Positions 1-10,173 of a DNA stretch of 64,000 bases are shown here, in pieces. Position 1 is the stretch's first letter. Each line of letters starts with the position of its first letter. The position numbers and the translations under genes are program-made. Under the pieces are notes generated by a model, which ran no database searches, was not told the origin of the DNA, and saw only the letters and a program-made list of their open reading frames with translations. The DNA lies in NCBI RefSeq assembly GCF_014207985.1, contig NZ_JACHMI010000001.1:1161001-1225000 (forward strand), in the 5' to 3' direction. This stretch comes from Nonomuraea rubra. Its GTDB lineage: Bacteria; Actinomycetota; Actinomycetes; Streptosporangiales; Streptosporangiaceae.

Positions 1-1972
<1,972 letters not shown>

Positions 1973-2038
1973 AAGCAGACTTTCTTTTGCTCGCGTCCAC
2001 TATGCAGTTCTGAGACAGCAAACGGCTGTTTCGCAGGG

Positions 2039-2156
2039 TTACGGCGGTTATGGCGGGAAGGAAACACCCGGTTACATTCCGAACCCGGAAGTTAAGCTTC
2101 CCTGCGCCGATGGTACTGCACTCGGGAGGGTGTGGGAGAGTAGGTCACCGCCGGAC
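2039..2156 (+). rRNA. 5S ribosomal RNA
   Basis: About 118 nt, starting near TTACGGCGG and ending near CCGCCGGAC, so the two ends pair as the closing helix I of 5S rRNA. The conserved internal segment CCGAACCCGGAAGTTAAG is at about 2080-2097. It lies about 65 nt after the 23S end, the usual order of a bacterial rrn operon. No tRNA gene is seen in the spacer or downstream. Ends are approximate to a few bases. Confidence 0.95.
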
Positions 2157-2169
2157 AATCTTTATGGGA

Positions 2170-2203
2170 GGGCCCCGACGCCGAGCGTCGGGGCCCTTTC
2201 TGT
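2170..2203 (+). terminator. Intrinsic terminator of the rRNA operon
   Basis: A perfect 12-bp GC stem, GGGCCCCGACGC (2170-2181) pairing with GCGTCGGGGCCC (2185-2196), with a 3-nt loop, followed by TTTCTGT. It begins 13 nt after the 5S gene, where an rrn terminator is expected. Confidence 0.9.
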
Positions 2204-2290
2204 GTTTGCGGCGAGTGCCGGGCCGCGAGGGGCTGAGGTTTCGAAGCAGTCATCTAGCGGTAGGTCGCGACTTTTCGTGATAATGCTGCA

Positions 2291-3451
2291 GTGATCGCGG
2301 TCGGGGTGAAGGCGATACCACGACTGATCATCGTTCTCGTCCTGCTGGCACCGCTCGTGACGGCCAAGAACCAGGGGATGGCCGAGGTCAGTACCGGAGC
2401 CATGCCACCGCCCGCAGCCGACGCCATGGGGCCTGCTGCCGACGTCATAAGGCCTGGTGGCGACGCCATAGGGCCTGGTGGCGACGCCATAGGGCCTGGT
2501 GGCGACGCCATAGGGCCTGGTGTCGGCGTGCCACTCCGTGAGGTGGTCCGTGGGCCGTTGGCCGGGCCGACGGCTCCTGGCGCCGGGCGAGGGGCTGTGC
2601 ACCACGTCGCGGCCGCGCAGGAGAAGCGGCCTGCCGCCAAAGAGCCCGCTGTCAAGGAGCCTGCCGCCAAGGAGCCCACCGCCAAGGAGCCCACCGCCAA
2701 GGAGCAGGAGGCGGTGCCGGCGAAGCGGATTTCGAAGCGGCTCGATCGGTTCCTGGCGGGCAGGCCGGGGCCGGTGACGGCGATGGTGAAGGAGCTGGGG
2801 ACCGGGCGGGTCTTCCGGTATCACGCGGGCGAGCGGCTGATCACCGCGAGCACGGCCAAGGTACAGATCCTCATGACGCTGCTTCTGCGTACCCGGTGGA
2901 AGAAGCTTCCCGCGGCGGTCAGGCGCGATGCGGAGAAGATGATCCGCTACAGCGACAACCACGCGGCCGACCGGCTGTGGTTGCGGATCGGGGGCGCGGA
3001 GGGGTTCAGCGCGGCGGGGCGGAGGTTCGGGTTGAAGCACACCCGAGGAGTGCCGGGGAGCTGCGTCGACCTGTACTGCTGGGGGATCACGAGGACGTCC
3101 GTGGACGACCAGGTGCGGCTCATGGCGGCGCTCGTGTCGGAGCGAAGCCCGCTCAAGGCCGGGGACCGCGAGCAGGTGCTCAGGCTCATGGGCGCGGTCA
3201 TCGACGGCCAGGACTGGGGCATCAGCGCCGCCGCGTGCCGGGGCGAACGGGTGGCGCTGAAGAACGGCTGGCTCAGGCGCGTCTCGAACAAGCTCTGGGC
3301 CACGATCAGCGTCGGGCTGATCAGGGACGGCGGGCGCGACTACGCCGTTGCCGTACTCACCGAGGGCAGCCCTGAGGTGGGGTACGGCATCGCGACGGTC
3401 GAAGGCGTGGCCGAGCGGATCATGCGTGACTTCCGGCGATGCCGGGCGTGA
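2291..3451 (+). CDS. Secreted class A beta-lactamase-fold serine hydrolase
   Basis: 386 aa from a GTG start with no clear Shine-Dalgarno. Residues 8-25 form a hydrophobic signal or anchor segment. Residues about 40-145 are low complexity: a DAIGPGG repeat (about 58-77), then an AKEP repeat (about 116-138). The C-terminal domain has the serine beta-lactamase/D,D-peptidase motifs: STAK (187-190, SxxK), SDN (221-223) and KNG (324-326, in the KTG position). I do not see a clear Glu166 omega-loop motif, so a true beta-lactamase is not certain; a cell-wall-related hydrolase is equally possible. Four Cys lie in the catalytic domain. The 3' end overlaps the convergent regulator gene by 32 nt. Confidence 0.8.
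   Translation: MIAVGVKAIPRLIIVLVLLAPLVTAKNQGMAEVSTGAMPPPAADAMGPAADVIRPGGDAIGPGGDAIGPGGDAIGPGVGVPLREVVRGPLAGPTAPGAGRGAVHHVAAAQEKRPAAKEPAVKEPAAKEPTAKEPTAKEQEAVPAKRISKRLDRFLAGRPGPVTAMVKELGTGRVFRYHAGERLITASTAKVQILMTLLLRTRWKKLPAAVRRDAEKMIRYSDNHAADRLWLRIGGAEGFSAAGRRFGLKHTRGVPGSCVDLYCWGITRTSVDDQVRLMAALVSERSPLKAGDREQVLRLMGAVIDGQDWGISAAACRGERVALKNGWLRRVSNKLWATISVGLIRDGGRDYAVAVLTEGSPEVGYGIATVEGVAERIMRDFRRCRA
2430..2528 (+). repeat. 21-bp tandem repeat inside the beta-lactamase-fold gene
   Basis: Three identical 21-bp units (2451-2471, 2472-2492, 2493-2513) flanked by degenerate copies on both sides. Being a multiple of three, the array keeps frame and encodes the heptapeptide DAIGPGG repeatedly in the linker between the membrane segment and the catalytic domain. 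Copy number could vary by slippage. Confidence 0.9.
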
Positions 3452-4145
3452 CCAGCCGGTAGCCCACCCCGCGTACGGTCTGGATGAGCTGGTCGTCCTC
3501 GTCGCCCAGGCGCGCCCGCAGCCGCTTGACGTGCACCGCGATGGTGTTCGTCGAGGTGTTGGCGGCGGCGTGCCAGACGTGGCGCATGATCTGCTCGCGG
3601 GTGACCGTGCGGTCGGCGTTGCGCATGAGGTACTGCAGCAGCTCGAACTCGCGCAACGGCAGGTGCACGGCGCGCCCGGCCACGCGTACCTGATAGGCCT
3701 GTACGTCCAGCTCGACCCCGCCCACGGCCAGCACCTTGCGGGACTCGGGGGAAGCCGCCTGGATGAACGGCAGCAGCTCCGGCACCCTGTAGGGTCTGGC
3801 CACGCAGGCGGCGGCGCCGGCCGCGAGCGCGCGTACCGCCTGCTCGGCGTGTCCCTCGCCGACGCCGAGCAGCACGGGCACGGCCCGGGCCCGCCGTACG
3901 GCGCGGACGAACTCGACCGCGTCGATGACCGGCAGCGTGGCCGAGACGAGCACCACGTCCGGCTGGAGGGCGCCGGCCTGCAGCAGCCCCTGAGCGCCGT
4001 CCGGGGCGCCGGTCACGGCCACGCCCTCGCGTTCGAGGGCCGTGGCCAGGTCGTCCACGACCGCGTCGTCGGGATCGGCGATGAGCAGTACGGGCTTGGT
4101 CCTCGTGTCCCCGTTCATCGTGGATGCCGCCTGCTGTTGGGTCAT
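3420..4145 (-). CDS. OmpR/PhoB-type regulator with a degenerate receiver domain
   Basis: 241 aa. The ATG overlaps the pstB stop as TGATG, implying translational coupling to the phosphate importer. The N-terminal half aligns with a receiver domain, but the phospho-acceptor is Ser68 in PDVVLVSATLP where an Asp is expected. The acidic pair is reduced to ADPD (23-26), the conserved Lys is Arg in CVARPY, and the switch Thr/Ser position is Gly. The C-terminal winged helix is intact (LREFELLQYLM; about 165-235, ending TVRGVGYRLV). Aspartyl phosphorylation is therefore unlikely and no histidine kinase is adjacent. Probably an atypical response regulator tied to phosphate or a small-molecule signal; the targets are unknown. 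Confidence 0.85.
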   Translation of the reverse strand: MTQQQAASTMNGDTRTKPVLLIADPDDAVVDDLATALEREGVAVTGAPDGAQGLLQAGALQPDVVLVSATLPVIDAVEFVRAVRRARAVPVLLGVGEGHAEQAVRALAAGAAACVARPYRVPELLPFIQAASPESRKVLAVGGVELDVQAYQVRVAGRAVHLPLREFELLQYLMRNADRTVTREQIMRHVWHAAANTSTNTIAVHVKRLRARLGDEDDQLIQTVRGVGYRLVTPGIAGSHA

Positions 4146-4924
4146 CAGCCGAAGCGCCCCGTGATGTAGTCCTCGGTCGCCTTCTGCGTCGGGTTGGTGA
4201 ACATGCGGGACGTCTCGTCCATCTCGATGACCTTGCCGGGCTGGCCCTGCGCGGCGAGGTTGAAGAACGCGGTCCTGTCGCTGACCCGGGCGGCCTGCTG
4301 CATGTTGTGGGTGACGATGACGATGGTGTACTGATCCTTCAGCTTGGCCATCAGGTCCTCGATGGCCAGCGTGGAGATCGGGTCGAGGGCCGAGCACGGC
4401 TCGTCCATCAGCAGGACCTCGGGCTGGACCGCGATGGCGCGGGCGATGCAGAGGCGCTGCTGCTGACCGCCGGACAGGCCGGCGCCGGGCTTGTTGAGGC
4501 GGTCCTTGACCTCGTTCCAGAGGTTGGCGCCCTTGAGGGACTCCTCGACGATGCCGTCCAGCTTGGACTTGGAGATGCGGCCGCGGTTGAGGCGGAGGCC
4601 GGCGGCCACGTTCTCGTAGATCGACATCGTCGGGAACGGGTTGGGGCGCTGGAACACCATGCCGATCATGCGGCGGACCGAGACGGGCTCGATCGTGGGG
4701 GCGTACAGGTCCTCGCCGTCGAGCAGCACCTTGCCCTCCACCCGCGCGCCGGGGATGACCTCGTGCATGCGGTTGAGCGTGCGCAGGAACGTCGACTTGC
4801 CGCATCCCGACGGGCCGATGAAGGCCGTGATCGAGCGGGGCTCGATGGTCATGGACACGTCCTCGATCGCCTTGTGCGACCCGTAGTACGCGTCCAGGCC
4901 CGAGACCTGGATCTGCTTGGACAT
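4145..4924 (-). CDS. pstB: Phosphate ABC transporter ATP-binding protein PstB
   Basis: 259 aa, the normal length of PstB. It energises high-affinity phosphate import by the PstSCAB complex at the inner face of the membrane. Visible motifs: Walker [10 protein letters not shown] (37-45), the PstB-typical FQRPNPFP (91-98), ABC signature LSGGQQQR (150-157), Walker B LLMDEP (171-176) and the H-loop His206. It is the fourth pst gene in the order S-C-A-B, starts 15 nt after pstA and ends overlapping the downstream regulator. Confidence 0.97.
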   Translation of the reverse strand: MSKQIQVSGLDAYYGSHKAIEDVSMTIEPRSITAFIGPSGCGKSTFLRTLNRMHEVIPGARVEGKVLLDGEDLYAPTIEPVSVRRMIGMVFQRPNPFPTMSIYENVAAGLRLNRGRISKSKLDGIVEESLKGANLWNEVKDRLNKPGAGLSGGQQQRLCIARAIAVQPEVLLMDEPCSALDPISTLAIEDLMAKLKDQYTIVIVTHNMQQAARVSDRTAFFNLAAQGQPGKVIEMDETSRMFTNPTQKATEDYITGRFG

Positions 4925-4939
4925 TGTGGTCGTTTCCCC

Positions 4940-5815
4940 CTATCGGCCCTTGGCAGGCGAGCGCCACCAGGCGATCAGGCGCGCCACCAGGTTGAGCAGC
5001 ATGACGATCAGGATGAGCGTGAGGGCTCCGGTCCACGCTCGGTCGATGGCGGTGTCGTTCGGACGGGCCGCCTGGTCGAAGACGAAGAGCGGAAGGCCCA
5101 TCTGCGGCCCGCTGAACGGGTCGTTGTTGATGGAGTTGGTGAAGAACACCGTCATCAGCAGCGGCGCGGTCTCACCGGCGACGCGGGCCACGGCCAGCAT
5201 GACGCCGGTGACGATGCCGGTGAACGAGGTCGGCAGCACCACCTTGACGATGGTGCGCCACTTGGGCACGCCCAGCGCGTACGAGGCCTCGCGCAGGTCG
5301 TTCGGCACCAGTCTGAGCATCTCCTCCGCGGACCGCACGACCGTCGGCATCATCAGGATGGACAGCGCCAGCGCGCCCGCCCAGCCGGAGAACTCGAAGC
5401 CGAGGAAGAGGATCCAGAACGCGAAGACGAACAGGCCCGCAACGACGGAAGGGACGCCGGTCATGACGTCCACGAAGAAGCTGATGGAGCGGCTCAGCCG
5501 GCCGTTGTTGCCGTACTCGACCAGGTAGATGGCGGTGAGCAGGCCGATCGGCACCGAGATGAGCGAGGCCAGCAGGACCTGTTCGAGTGTGCCGACGATG
5601 GCGTGGTACGCGCCGCCGTGGGCGTCCCTGGCCCCGATGCCGTTCATGGAGTGGGTCAGGAAGTCCAGGTCGAAGCGCTCGAGGCCGTTGGAGATGACCA
5701 GCCAGAGCACGGAGACGAGCGGGACCACGGCCAGCGCGAACGCCAGATACACCAGGCCCTGGACGACCCGGTCCTTGATCCGGCGGCCGGTGGAGATGTG
5801 TTGGATCGTGGTCAT
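4940..5815 (-). CDS. pstA: Phosphate ABC transporter permease PstA
   Basis: 291 aa integral membrane protein with about six hydrophobic helices and the permease EAA loop in the region YALGVPKWRTIVKVVLP (about residues 177-193). With PstC it forms the phosphate channel of the importer. Its ATG overlaps the pstC stop by 4 nt (ATGA), so the two permeases are probably translated in a coupled way. Confidence 0.95.
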   Translation of the reverse strand: MTTIQHISTGRRIKDRVVQGLVYLAFALAVVPLVSVLWLVISNGLERFDLDFLTHSMNGIGARDAHGGAYHAIVGTLEQVLLASLISVPIGLLTAIYLVEYGNNGRLSRSISFFVDVMTGVPSVVAGLFVFAFWILFLGFEFSGWAGALALSILMMPTVVRSAEEMLRLVPNDLREASYALGVPKWRTIVKVVLPTSFTGIVTGVMLAVARVAGETAPLLMTVFFTNSINNDPFSGPQMGLPLFVFDQAARPNDTAIDRAWTGALTLILIVMLLNLVARLIAWWRSPAKGR

Positions 5816-6792
5816 GCGCCGGCCCTCGCGTACTCCTTGCGGCGGTTGATGACGAACCGCGCGGCCATGTTGACCAGCAGCGTGATGATGAACAGCACCA
5901 GACCGGACGCGATCAGGGCGCCCCGGCCGATGTCGTTGGCCTCGCCGAAGCCGTTGGCGATGTTCGCCGCGATGCTGTTGGCGTGCGGGGTGAGGATCTG
6001 GATGGTGATGTCGAAGGTGGCGGGGAAGATCAGCGCGACCGCGATGGTCTCGCCCATGGCGCGGCCGAGGCCGAGCATGGCGGCGCTGATGACGCCGGGC
6101 CGGCCGAACGGCAGCACGGCCATCCTGATCATTTCCCAGCGGGTCGCGCCGAGCGCGAGCGCCGCTTCCTCGTTCATCTTGGGGGCCTGGAGGAACACCT
6201 CGCGGGAGATGGCGGCGATGATCGGCAGGATCATGATGGCCAGCACGACGGAGCCGGCGAGCATGGTCTTGCCGCCGATGATGCCTTCACCGGCGAACAG
6301 CGGGAACCAGCCGAAGGTCTCGTTGAGCCACTGCGAGGGGGTCCTGAGCAGGGGCACCAGGAACGCCACGCCCCACAGGCCGTACACCACGCTGGGCACG
6401 GCGGCGAGGAGGTCGATCAGGTAGCCGAGCGGGGCGGCCAGTCTGCGCGGCGCGTAGTGCGAGATGAACAGCGCCACGCCGACCGCGATGGGGGTCGCGA
6501 TGACCAGCGCGAGCAGGGAGCTGAGCACGGTGCCGAACGCCAGTGCCGCGATGCCGAACTCGCGGCTGCTGTTGGGCTCCCAGGTCAGGTCCAGGAAGAA
6601 GTTCGCCTCGTTCGCCCGCAGGGCCGGGATCGCCTCGCTGATGAGGAACACGGCGATGGCCGCCATGATCGCGAGCAGGGCGACGCCGGCCGCGGTGGAC
6701 AGGTAGCGGAAGGGCGCTTCACCGCGGCTGCGCCGCGAGGCGGACCGGCTCGTGGCCGGCCCGCCGTCACGGGTACGTACGTTGGTCGCCAT
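5812..6792 (-). CDS. pstC: Phosphate ABC transporter permease PstC
   Basis: 326 aa. A charged N-terminal stretch of about 30 residues precedes the first membrane helix; about six helices follow. The EAA-type loop is ALALGATRWEMIRMAVLP. It starts 6 nt downstream of the pstS stop and overlaps pstA by 4 nt. Partner of PstA in the phosphate channel. Confidence 0.95.
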   Translation of the reverse strand: MATNVRTRDGGPATSRSASRRSRGEAPFRYLSTAAGVALLAIMAAIAVFLISEAIPALRANEANFFLDLTWEPNSSREFGIAALAFGTVLSSLLALVIATPIAVGVALFISHYAPRRLAAPLGYLIDLLAAVPSVVYGLWGVAFLVPLLRTPSQWLNETFGWFPLFAGEGIIGGKTMLAGSVVLAIMILPIIAAISREVFLQAPKMNEEAALALGATRWEMIRMAVLPFGRPGVISAAMLGLGRAMGETIAVALIFPATFDITIQILTPHANSIAANIANGFGEANDIGRGALIASGLVLFIITLLVNMAARFVINRRKEYARAGA

Positions 6793-6798
6793 AGGGGA

Positions 6799-7917
6799 TT
6801 AGGAGATCGCCTCGACCGCGGTCCGGACCTTGGTGAGCAGAGCGCCCGAGAGCGGGGCGTAGCCCAGCTCCTTGAGCGCCGCCTGGCCCTCGTCGCTGGA
6901 GGTGTACTTGAGGAACTCCTTGACGACCTTGGACTCCTCGGCCGGCAGGCCCTTCTCGCAGGTGATCTCGTAGGTCACCAGGACGATCGGGTAGGCGCCC
7001 GCGGTCTTGGTGGCGTAGTCGATCGACAGGGCCAGGTCGTTGCCGGTGCCCTTGATCTCGGCCGTCTCGACGGTCTTGGCCGCGCTCTCGGGGGTCAGCT
7101 CGACGAACTCGCCGGCGCCGTTGGCGACCTTGGCCTTCTGCAGCGAGGAGTTCTCGGCGTAGGAGAGCTCGACGTAGCTGATGGCGCCCTCGGTGTCCTT
7201 GACGGAGGAGGCGATGCCGTCGGAGCCCTTCGAGCCCTGGCCCTTGGCCTCGGCCGGCCAGGCCTTGGCGGGCTCGTGCGGCCAGTCGGTCTCGGCCGTG
7301 GCCTTGAGGAACTTCGTGAAGTTGTCGCTGGTGCCCGACTCGTCCGAGCGGTGGAACGCCTGGATCGGGGTGGAGGGCAGCGTGGCCTCGGGGTTGTCGG
7401 CCTTGATGGCGGCGTCGTCCCACTTGGTGATCTTGCTGTTGAAGATCCCGGCGAGCGTCTTGGGGGAGAGCTGCAGGCCCTCGACGCCGGGCAGGTTGTA
7501 GACGACCGCGACCGGGCCGGTCACCATCGGGATGTTGATGGCGTTGCCGGTCTTGCAGCGGGCGTTGGCCTGGGCGGGCTCGTCCTCCTTCAGGGCCGAG
7601 TCGGAGCCGGCGAAGGCCACCGTGCCCTGGATGAACGCCTGCACACCCGCGCCCGAGCCGCTGGGCTGGTAGTTCAGGGTGACACCAGGGTTCGTGGCCG
7701 TGAAGTTCTTCGTCCACTCGGTGATCGCGTTGGCCTGGGCCGAGGAGCCCGCGGCGTTGATCGTGCCACTCAGGCCACCGTTGTCGTTGCCCGCGGCGGG
7801 TGCGCTGGCGCTGGCGGAGCTGGTGCTGCCAGCGCCGGCGTTGTTGTCTGTGCCGCACGCAGCGAGCGAGAGCGCGCCGACGACGGCGACGGCGGCGAGC
7901 CGGCCTGCATACTTCAC
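6799..7917 (-). CDS. pstS: Phosphate-binding lipoprotein PstS
   Basis: 372 aa. The signal peptide ends in a lipobox LSLAAC with Cys21 as the predicted lipidated residue, followed by a flexible Ala/Ser/Gly-rich linker (about 26-50). Phosphate-binding segments typical of PstS are visible: AAGSSAQANA near the start of the domain, PSGSGAGVQ and DESGTSDNF. It captures phosphate outside the membrane and hands it to PstCA. First gene of the operon, preceded by a PHO box, so phosphate-starvation control by PhoP is expected. Confidence 0.97.
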   Translation of the reverse strand: MKYAGRLAAVAVVGALSLAACGTDNNAGAGSTSSASASAPAAGNDNGGLSGTINAAGSSAQANAITEWTKNFTATNPGVTLNYQPSGSGAGVQAFIQGTVAFAGSDSALKEDEPAQANARCKTGNAINIPMVTGPVAVVYNLPGVEGLQLSPKTLAGIFNSKITKWDDAAIKADNPEATLPSTPIQAFHRSDESGTSDNFTKFLKATAETDWPHEPAKAWPAEAKGQGSKGSDGIASSVKDTEGAISYVELSYAENSSLQKAKVANGAGEFVELTPESAAKTVETAEIKGTGNDLALSIDYATKTAGAYPIVLVTYEITCEKGLPAEESKVVKEFLKYTSSDEGQAALKELGYAPLSGALLTKVRTAVEAIS

Positions 7918-7990
7918 GGTTGGGTTCCTCCCACTTGGTCCTTAGTCGCCATGAAGCTATGCAGCGAAGGTGACTCAGACCCCCTACCGA

Positions 7991-8010
7991 GGGTGAACGT
8001 TCGGTGAACG
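7991..8010. promoter_or_regulatory. PHO box (PhoP binding site) between pstS and the phosphatase gene
   Basis: On the minus strand two GTTCACC direct repeats (plus-strand GGTGAAC at 7992-7998 and 8003-8009) are spaced exactly 11 nt apart, the repeat architecture known for actinobacterial PhoP. The box lies about 75 nt upstream of pstS and only 29 nt upstream of the divergent phosphatase ATG at 8038, so PhoP could affect both directions. A third full repeat is not obvious. Confidence 0.8.
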
Positions 8011-8037
8011 CGCCAGGTCACCCTCATGATGGGTGTT

Positions 8038-8520
8038 ATGACTTATCGCGTATGCCTGGTGTGCATGGGGAACATCTGCCGATCGCCGATGGCCGAGGTC
8101 GTCCTGCGCCGAACGCTCGCGGATCGCGGTCTCGGCGACCGCGTCATCGTCGAGAGCGCGGGCACCGGCGGGTGGCACGTCGGGGACCCCATGGACGAGC
8201 GGGCGCTGGAGATCCTCACCGAGCACGGCTACGACGGCACCGCGCATCGCGCCCGGCAGTTCACCAAGGACTGGTTCGACCGTTACGACCTCGTGCTCGC
8301 CATGGACCGGGACAACCTGTCCAACCTCCGCCACCTCGCCCCTGGCGGGGTGGAGGTGCGGCTGTTCCGCTCGTTCGACCCGGCGGCGCCCGACGGGGCC
8401 GAGGTGCCGGATCCGTACTACGGGGGCCGGGAGGGATTCGAGGAGGTGCTGGGGCTGGTCGAGGCCGCCTCGGAGGGGGTCGCCAAGCACGTCGCCGACT
8501 CGCTCGATGAGATTCACTGA
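8038..8520 (+). CDS. Low-molecular-weight protein tyrosine phosphatase family protein
   Basis: 160 aa from ATG 8038; an earlier in-frame ATG at 8026 is possible. The P-loop C-x5-R-S is CMGNICRS (Cys9, Arg15), and the general acid Asp125 sits in DPYYGG, so the enzyme looks complete. The family hydrolyses phosphotyrosine or low-molecular-weight phosphoesters. Its 3' end overlaps the downstream fructosamine kinase by 14 nt. LMW-PTP and fructosamine-3-kinase homologues are known to be paired in bacteria in connection with removal of sugar adducts from proteins, which is my preferred role here. Confidence 0.9.
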   Translation: MTYRVCLVCMGNICRSPMAEVVLRRTLADRGLGDRVIVESAGTGGWHVGDPMDERALEILTEHGYDGTAHRARQFTKDWFDRYDLVLAMDRDNLSNLRHLAPGGVEVRLFRSFDPAAPDGAEVPDPYYGGREGFEEVLGLVEAASEGVAKHVADSLDEIH

Positions 8521-9292
8521 GGAGCTCGGCTCGTCGCACGGATGGCGGCTGCGGCGGGGCGTGCTGGACGACGGGCGCGAGGTGTTCGCCAAGAGCGGGA
8601 GCGCCTCCGCGGTGTTCGCCTCGGAGGCTGCGGGGCTGCGCTGGCTGGGCGAGGCCGCCGCGGTGCCCGAGGTGATCGAGGTGGGGCCCGACCTGCTCGT
8701 GCTGTCCTGGGTGCGCCAGGAACGGCCCGGCGCCTCCGCCGCCGAACGGTTCGGGCGTTCGCTGGCCCGGCTGCACCGGGCCGGGGCGCCCGCCTTCGGC
8801 GCGCCGTGGGCCGGGTTCATCGCCGAGCTGCCGATGGACAACTCGCCGTGCGACGGCTGGCCGGCGTTCTACGGTGAACGGCGGGTGCTGCCGTTCCTGC
8901 GGCAGGCCCGGCTGCCCGCCGCCGACGTCGCGCTGGTGGAGCGGGCGGTGGGGCGCTTCGCCGACGTCGCGGGGCCCGCGGAGCCGCCCGCGCGCATCCA
9001 TGGGGACCTGTGGAGCGGGAACGTGCTCTGGTCCGGCGGGGACGGGGTGCTGATCGATCCGGCCGCCCATGGCGGGCATCGGGAGACGGATCTGGCCATG
9101 CTGCGGCTGTTCGGGCTGCCGTACCTGGATCGGGTGCTGGGGGCGTACCGGGAGGAGTGGCCGCTCGCGGAGGGGTGGCGCGAGCGGGTGCCGCTGCATC
9201 AGCTGCATCCGCTGCTCGTGCACGTGGTGCTGTACGGGGAGGGGTACCGCGAGAGCCTGATGAGCGCGGTGCGGCGGGTGCTGGCTCTCTAA
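8507..9292 (+). CDS. Fructosamine/ketosamine-3-kinase family protein
   Basis: 261 aa, slightly shorter than typical family members. The kinase catalytic loop HGDLWSGN is at 165-172 and the metal-binding Asp184 lies in IDPAAHGGHRETDLAM; both are diagnostic of the family. These enzymes phosphorylate ketoamine sugar adducts on proteins so that the adduct becomes unstable and is lost. The start lies inside the phosphatase gene, 14 nt before its stop, indicating a two-gene operon. Substrate (fructosamine or ribulosamine) cannot be told from sequence. Confidence 0.88.
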   Translation: MRFTEELGSSHGWRLRRGVLDDGREVFAKSGSASAVFASEAAGLRWLGEAAAVPEVIEVGPDLLVLSWVRQERPGASAAERFGRSLARLHRAGAPAFGAPWAGFIAELPMDNSPCDGWPAFYGERRVLPFLRQARLPAADVALVERAVGRFADVAGPAEPPARIHGDLWSGNVLWSGGDGVLIDPAAHGGHRETDLAMLRLFGLPYLDRVLGAYREEWPLAEGWRERVPLHQLHPLLVHVVLYGEGYRESLMSAVRRVLAL

Positions 9293-9314
9293 CGGCCCTC
9301 GCGGGTCTGGCCCT

Positions 9315-10166
9315 CTAGCGATCCTCGCGGCTCGGCGAGTGCTGGTTGCGCTTGCGGTAGGCGCGTTGCTGGCATGCGCGCGAGCAATAGAGGCGGGGAC
9401 GGCCCGAGGCGGCCGGCTCCAGCGTCTTGCCGCACTCCCTGCAAGTTTCGTCACGGTTTTCGTCACGCTCGTGGATGAGGGCTTCGATGCCGTCCAGGAG
9501 GCGGCGCAGGCCGAACTCGAAGGAGTCCTCCGGGTGGTTCCAGCCGCCGGACTCCCACAGGTGAGTGATCGCCGGGTAGCGGTCGAGGCGCTCGTACAGG
9601 GAGTCGCGGGAGCCCCACCACTCCTGCTCGGACACGCCGCTGCGGCGCTCCTCGCGCTGCGTCTCGACCAGGACCAGGGCCTCGGCGTCCACGAAGCGGC
9701 CGATCAGGCCGATGACCGCGATCACCTCGGACGGCCTGAGCGCGGTGCCGGTCAGCGTGGCGAGCATGTCGTCGTAGTGGGCGACGGCGTGCGGGCCGGG
9801 GAGGTGGCGGCTGCCGCGCACCTCGGCCAGCCACGGATGCCGCCTGCGGATCTCCCACCCCTGCCTGGCGATCGCCTCCAGCCGGGCACGCCAGCCCTCC
9901 TGCCGGGGCGGGGCCTTCGGGTGCTCGCGCATGACCTCGTCGCTCATGAGGTCGACGAGCTGGTCGCGGCCGGGCACGTGGCGGTAGAGCGACATGGTCG
10001 TGAAGCCCAGCCGGTCGGCGACCTTGCGCATGGACAGGCCCTCCAGGCCCTCGGCGTCGGCCAGCTCGATGGCGGCGCGCACGATCCTGCCCACGCTCAG
10101 GCCCGGGCGCGGCTCGGGCTCCTCCTGCCGCCACAGCAGCTCGACGGGATCCTGGCTCATTGGCAT
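9315..10166 (-). CDS. TetR-family regulator with a C-terminal zinc-binding motif
   Basis: 283 aa. The N-terminal helix-turn-helix is at about 43-64 (LSMRKVADRLGFTTMSLYRHV), followed by a TetR C-terminal ligand domain of the TetR_C type. The last 42 residues add C-x2-C (242/245) and C-x3-C (261/265) in a basic tail, YCSRACQQRAYRKR, resembling a treble-clef zinc finger. It is transcribed divergently from the beta-helix gene over an 8-34 nt region that holds a long dyad, so autoregulation and control of the neighbour are likely. An alternative ATG lies two codons downstream. Confidence 0.88.
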   Translation of the reverse strand: MPMSQDPVELLWRQEEPEPRPGLSVGRIVRAAIELADAEGLEGLSMRKVADRLGFTTMSLYRHVPGRDQLVDLMSDEVMREHPKAPPRQEGWRARLEAIARQGWEIRRRHPWLAEVRGSRHLPGPHAVAHYDDMLATLTGTALRPSEVIAVIGLIGRFVDAEALVLVETQREERRSGVSEQEWWGSRDSLYERLDRYPAITHLWESGGWNHPEDSFEFGLRRLLDGIEALIHERDENRDETCRECGKTLEPAASGRPRLYCSRACQQRAYRKRNQHSPSREDR

Positions 10167-10173
10167 GCCTCTA

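Noticed and set aside
4124..8007. Very long plus-strand frames (up to about 766 codons) opposite the pst operon
   Set aside because: They are antisense shadows caused by high GC at third codon positions; their products are His/Arg/Asp-rich with no domain, while the minus strand encodes clear Pst proteins.
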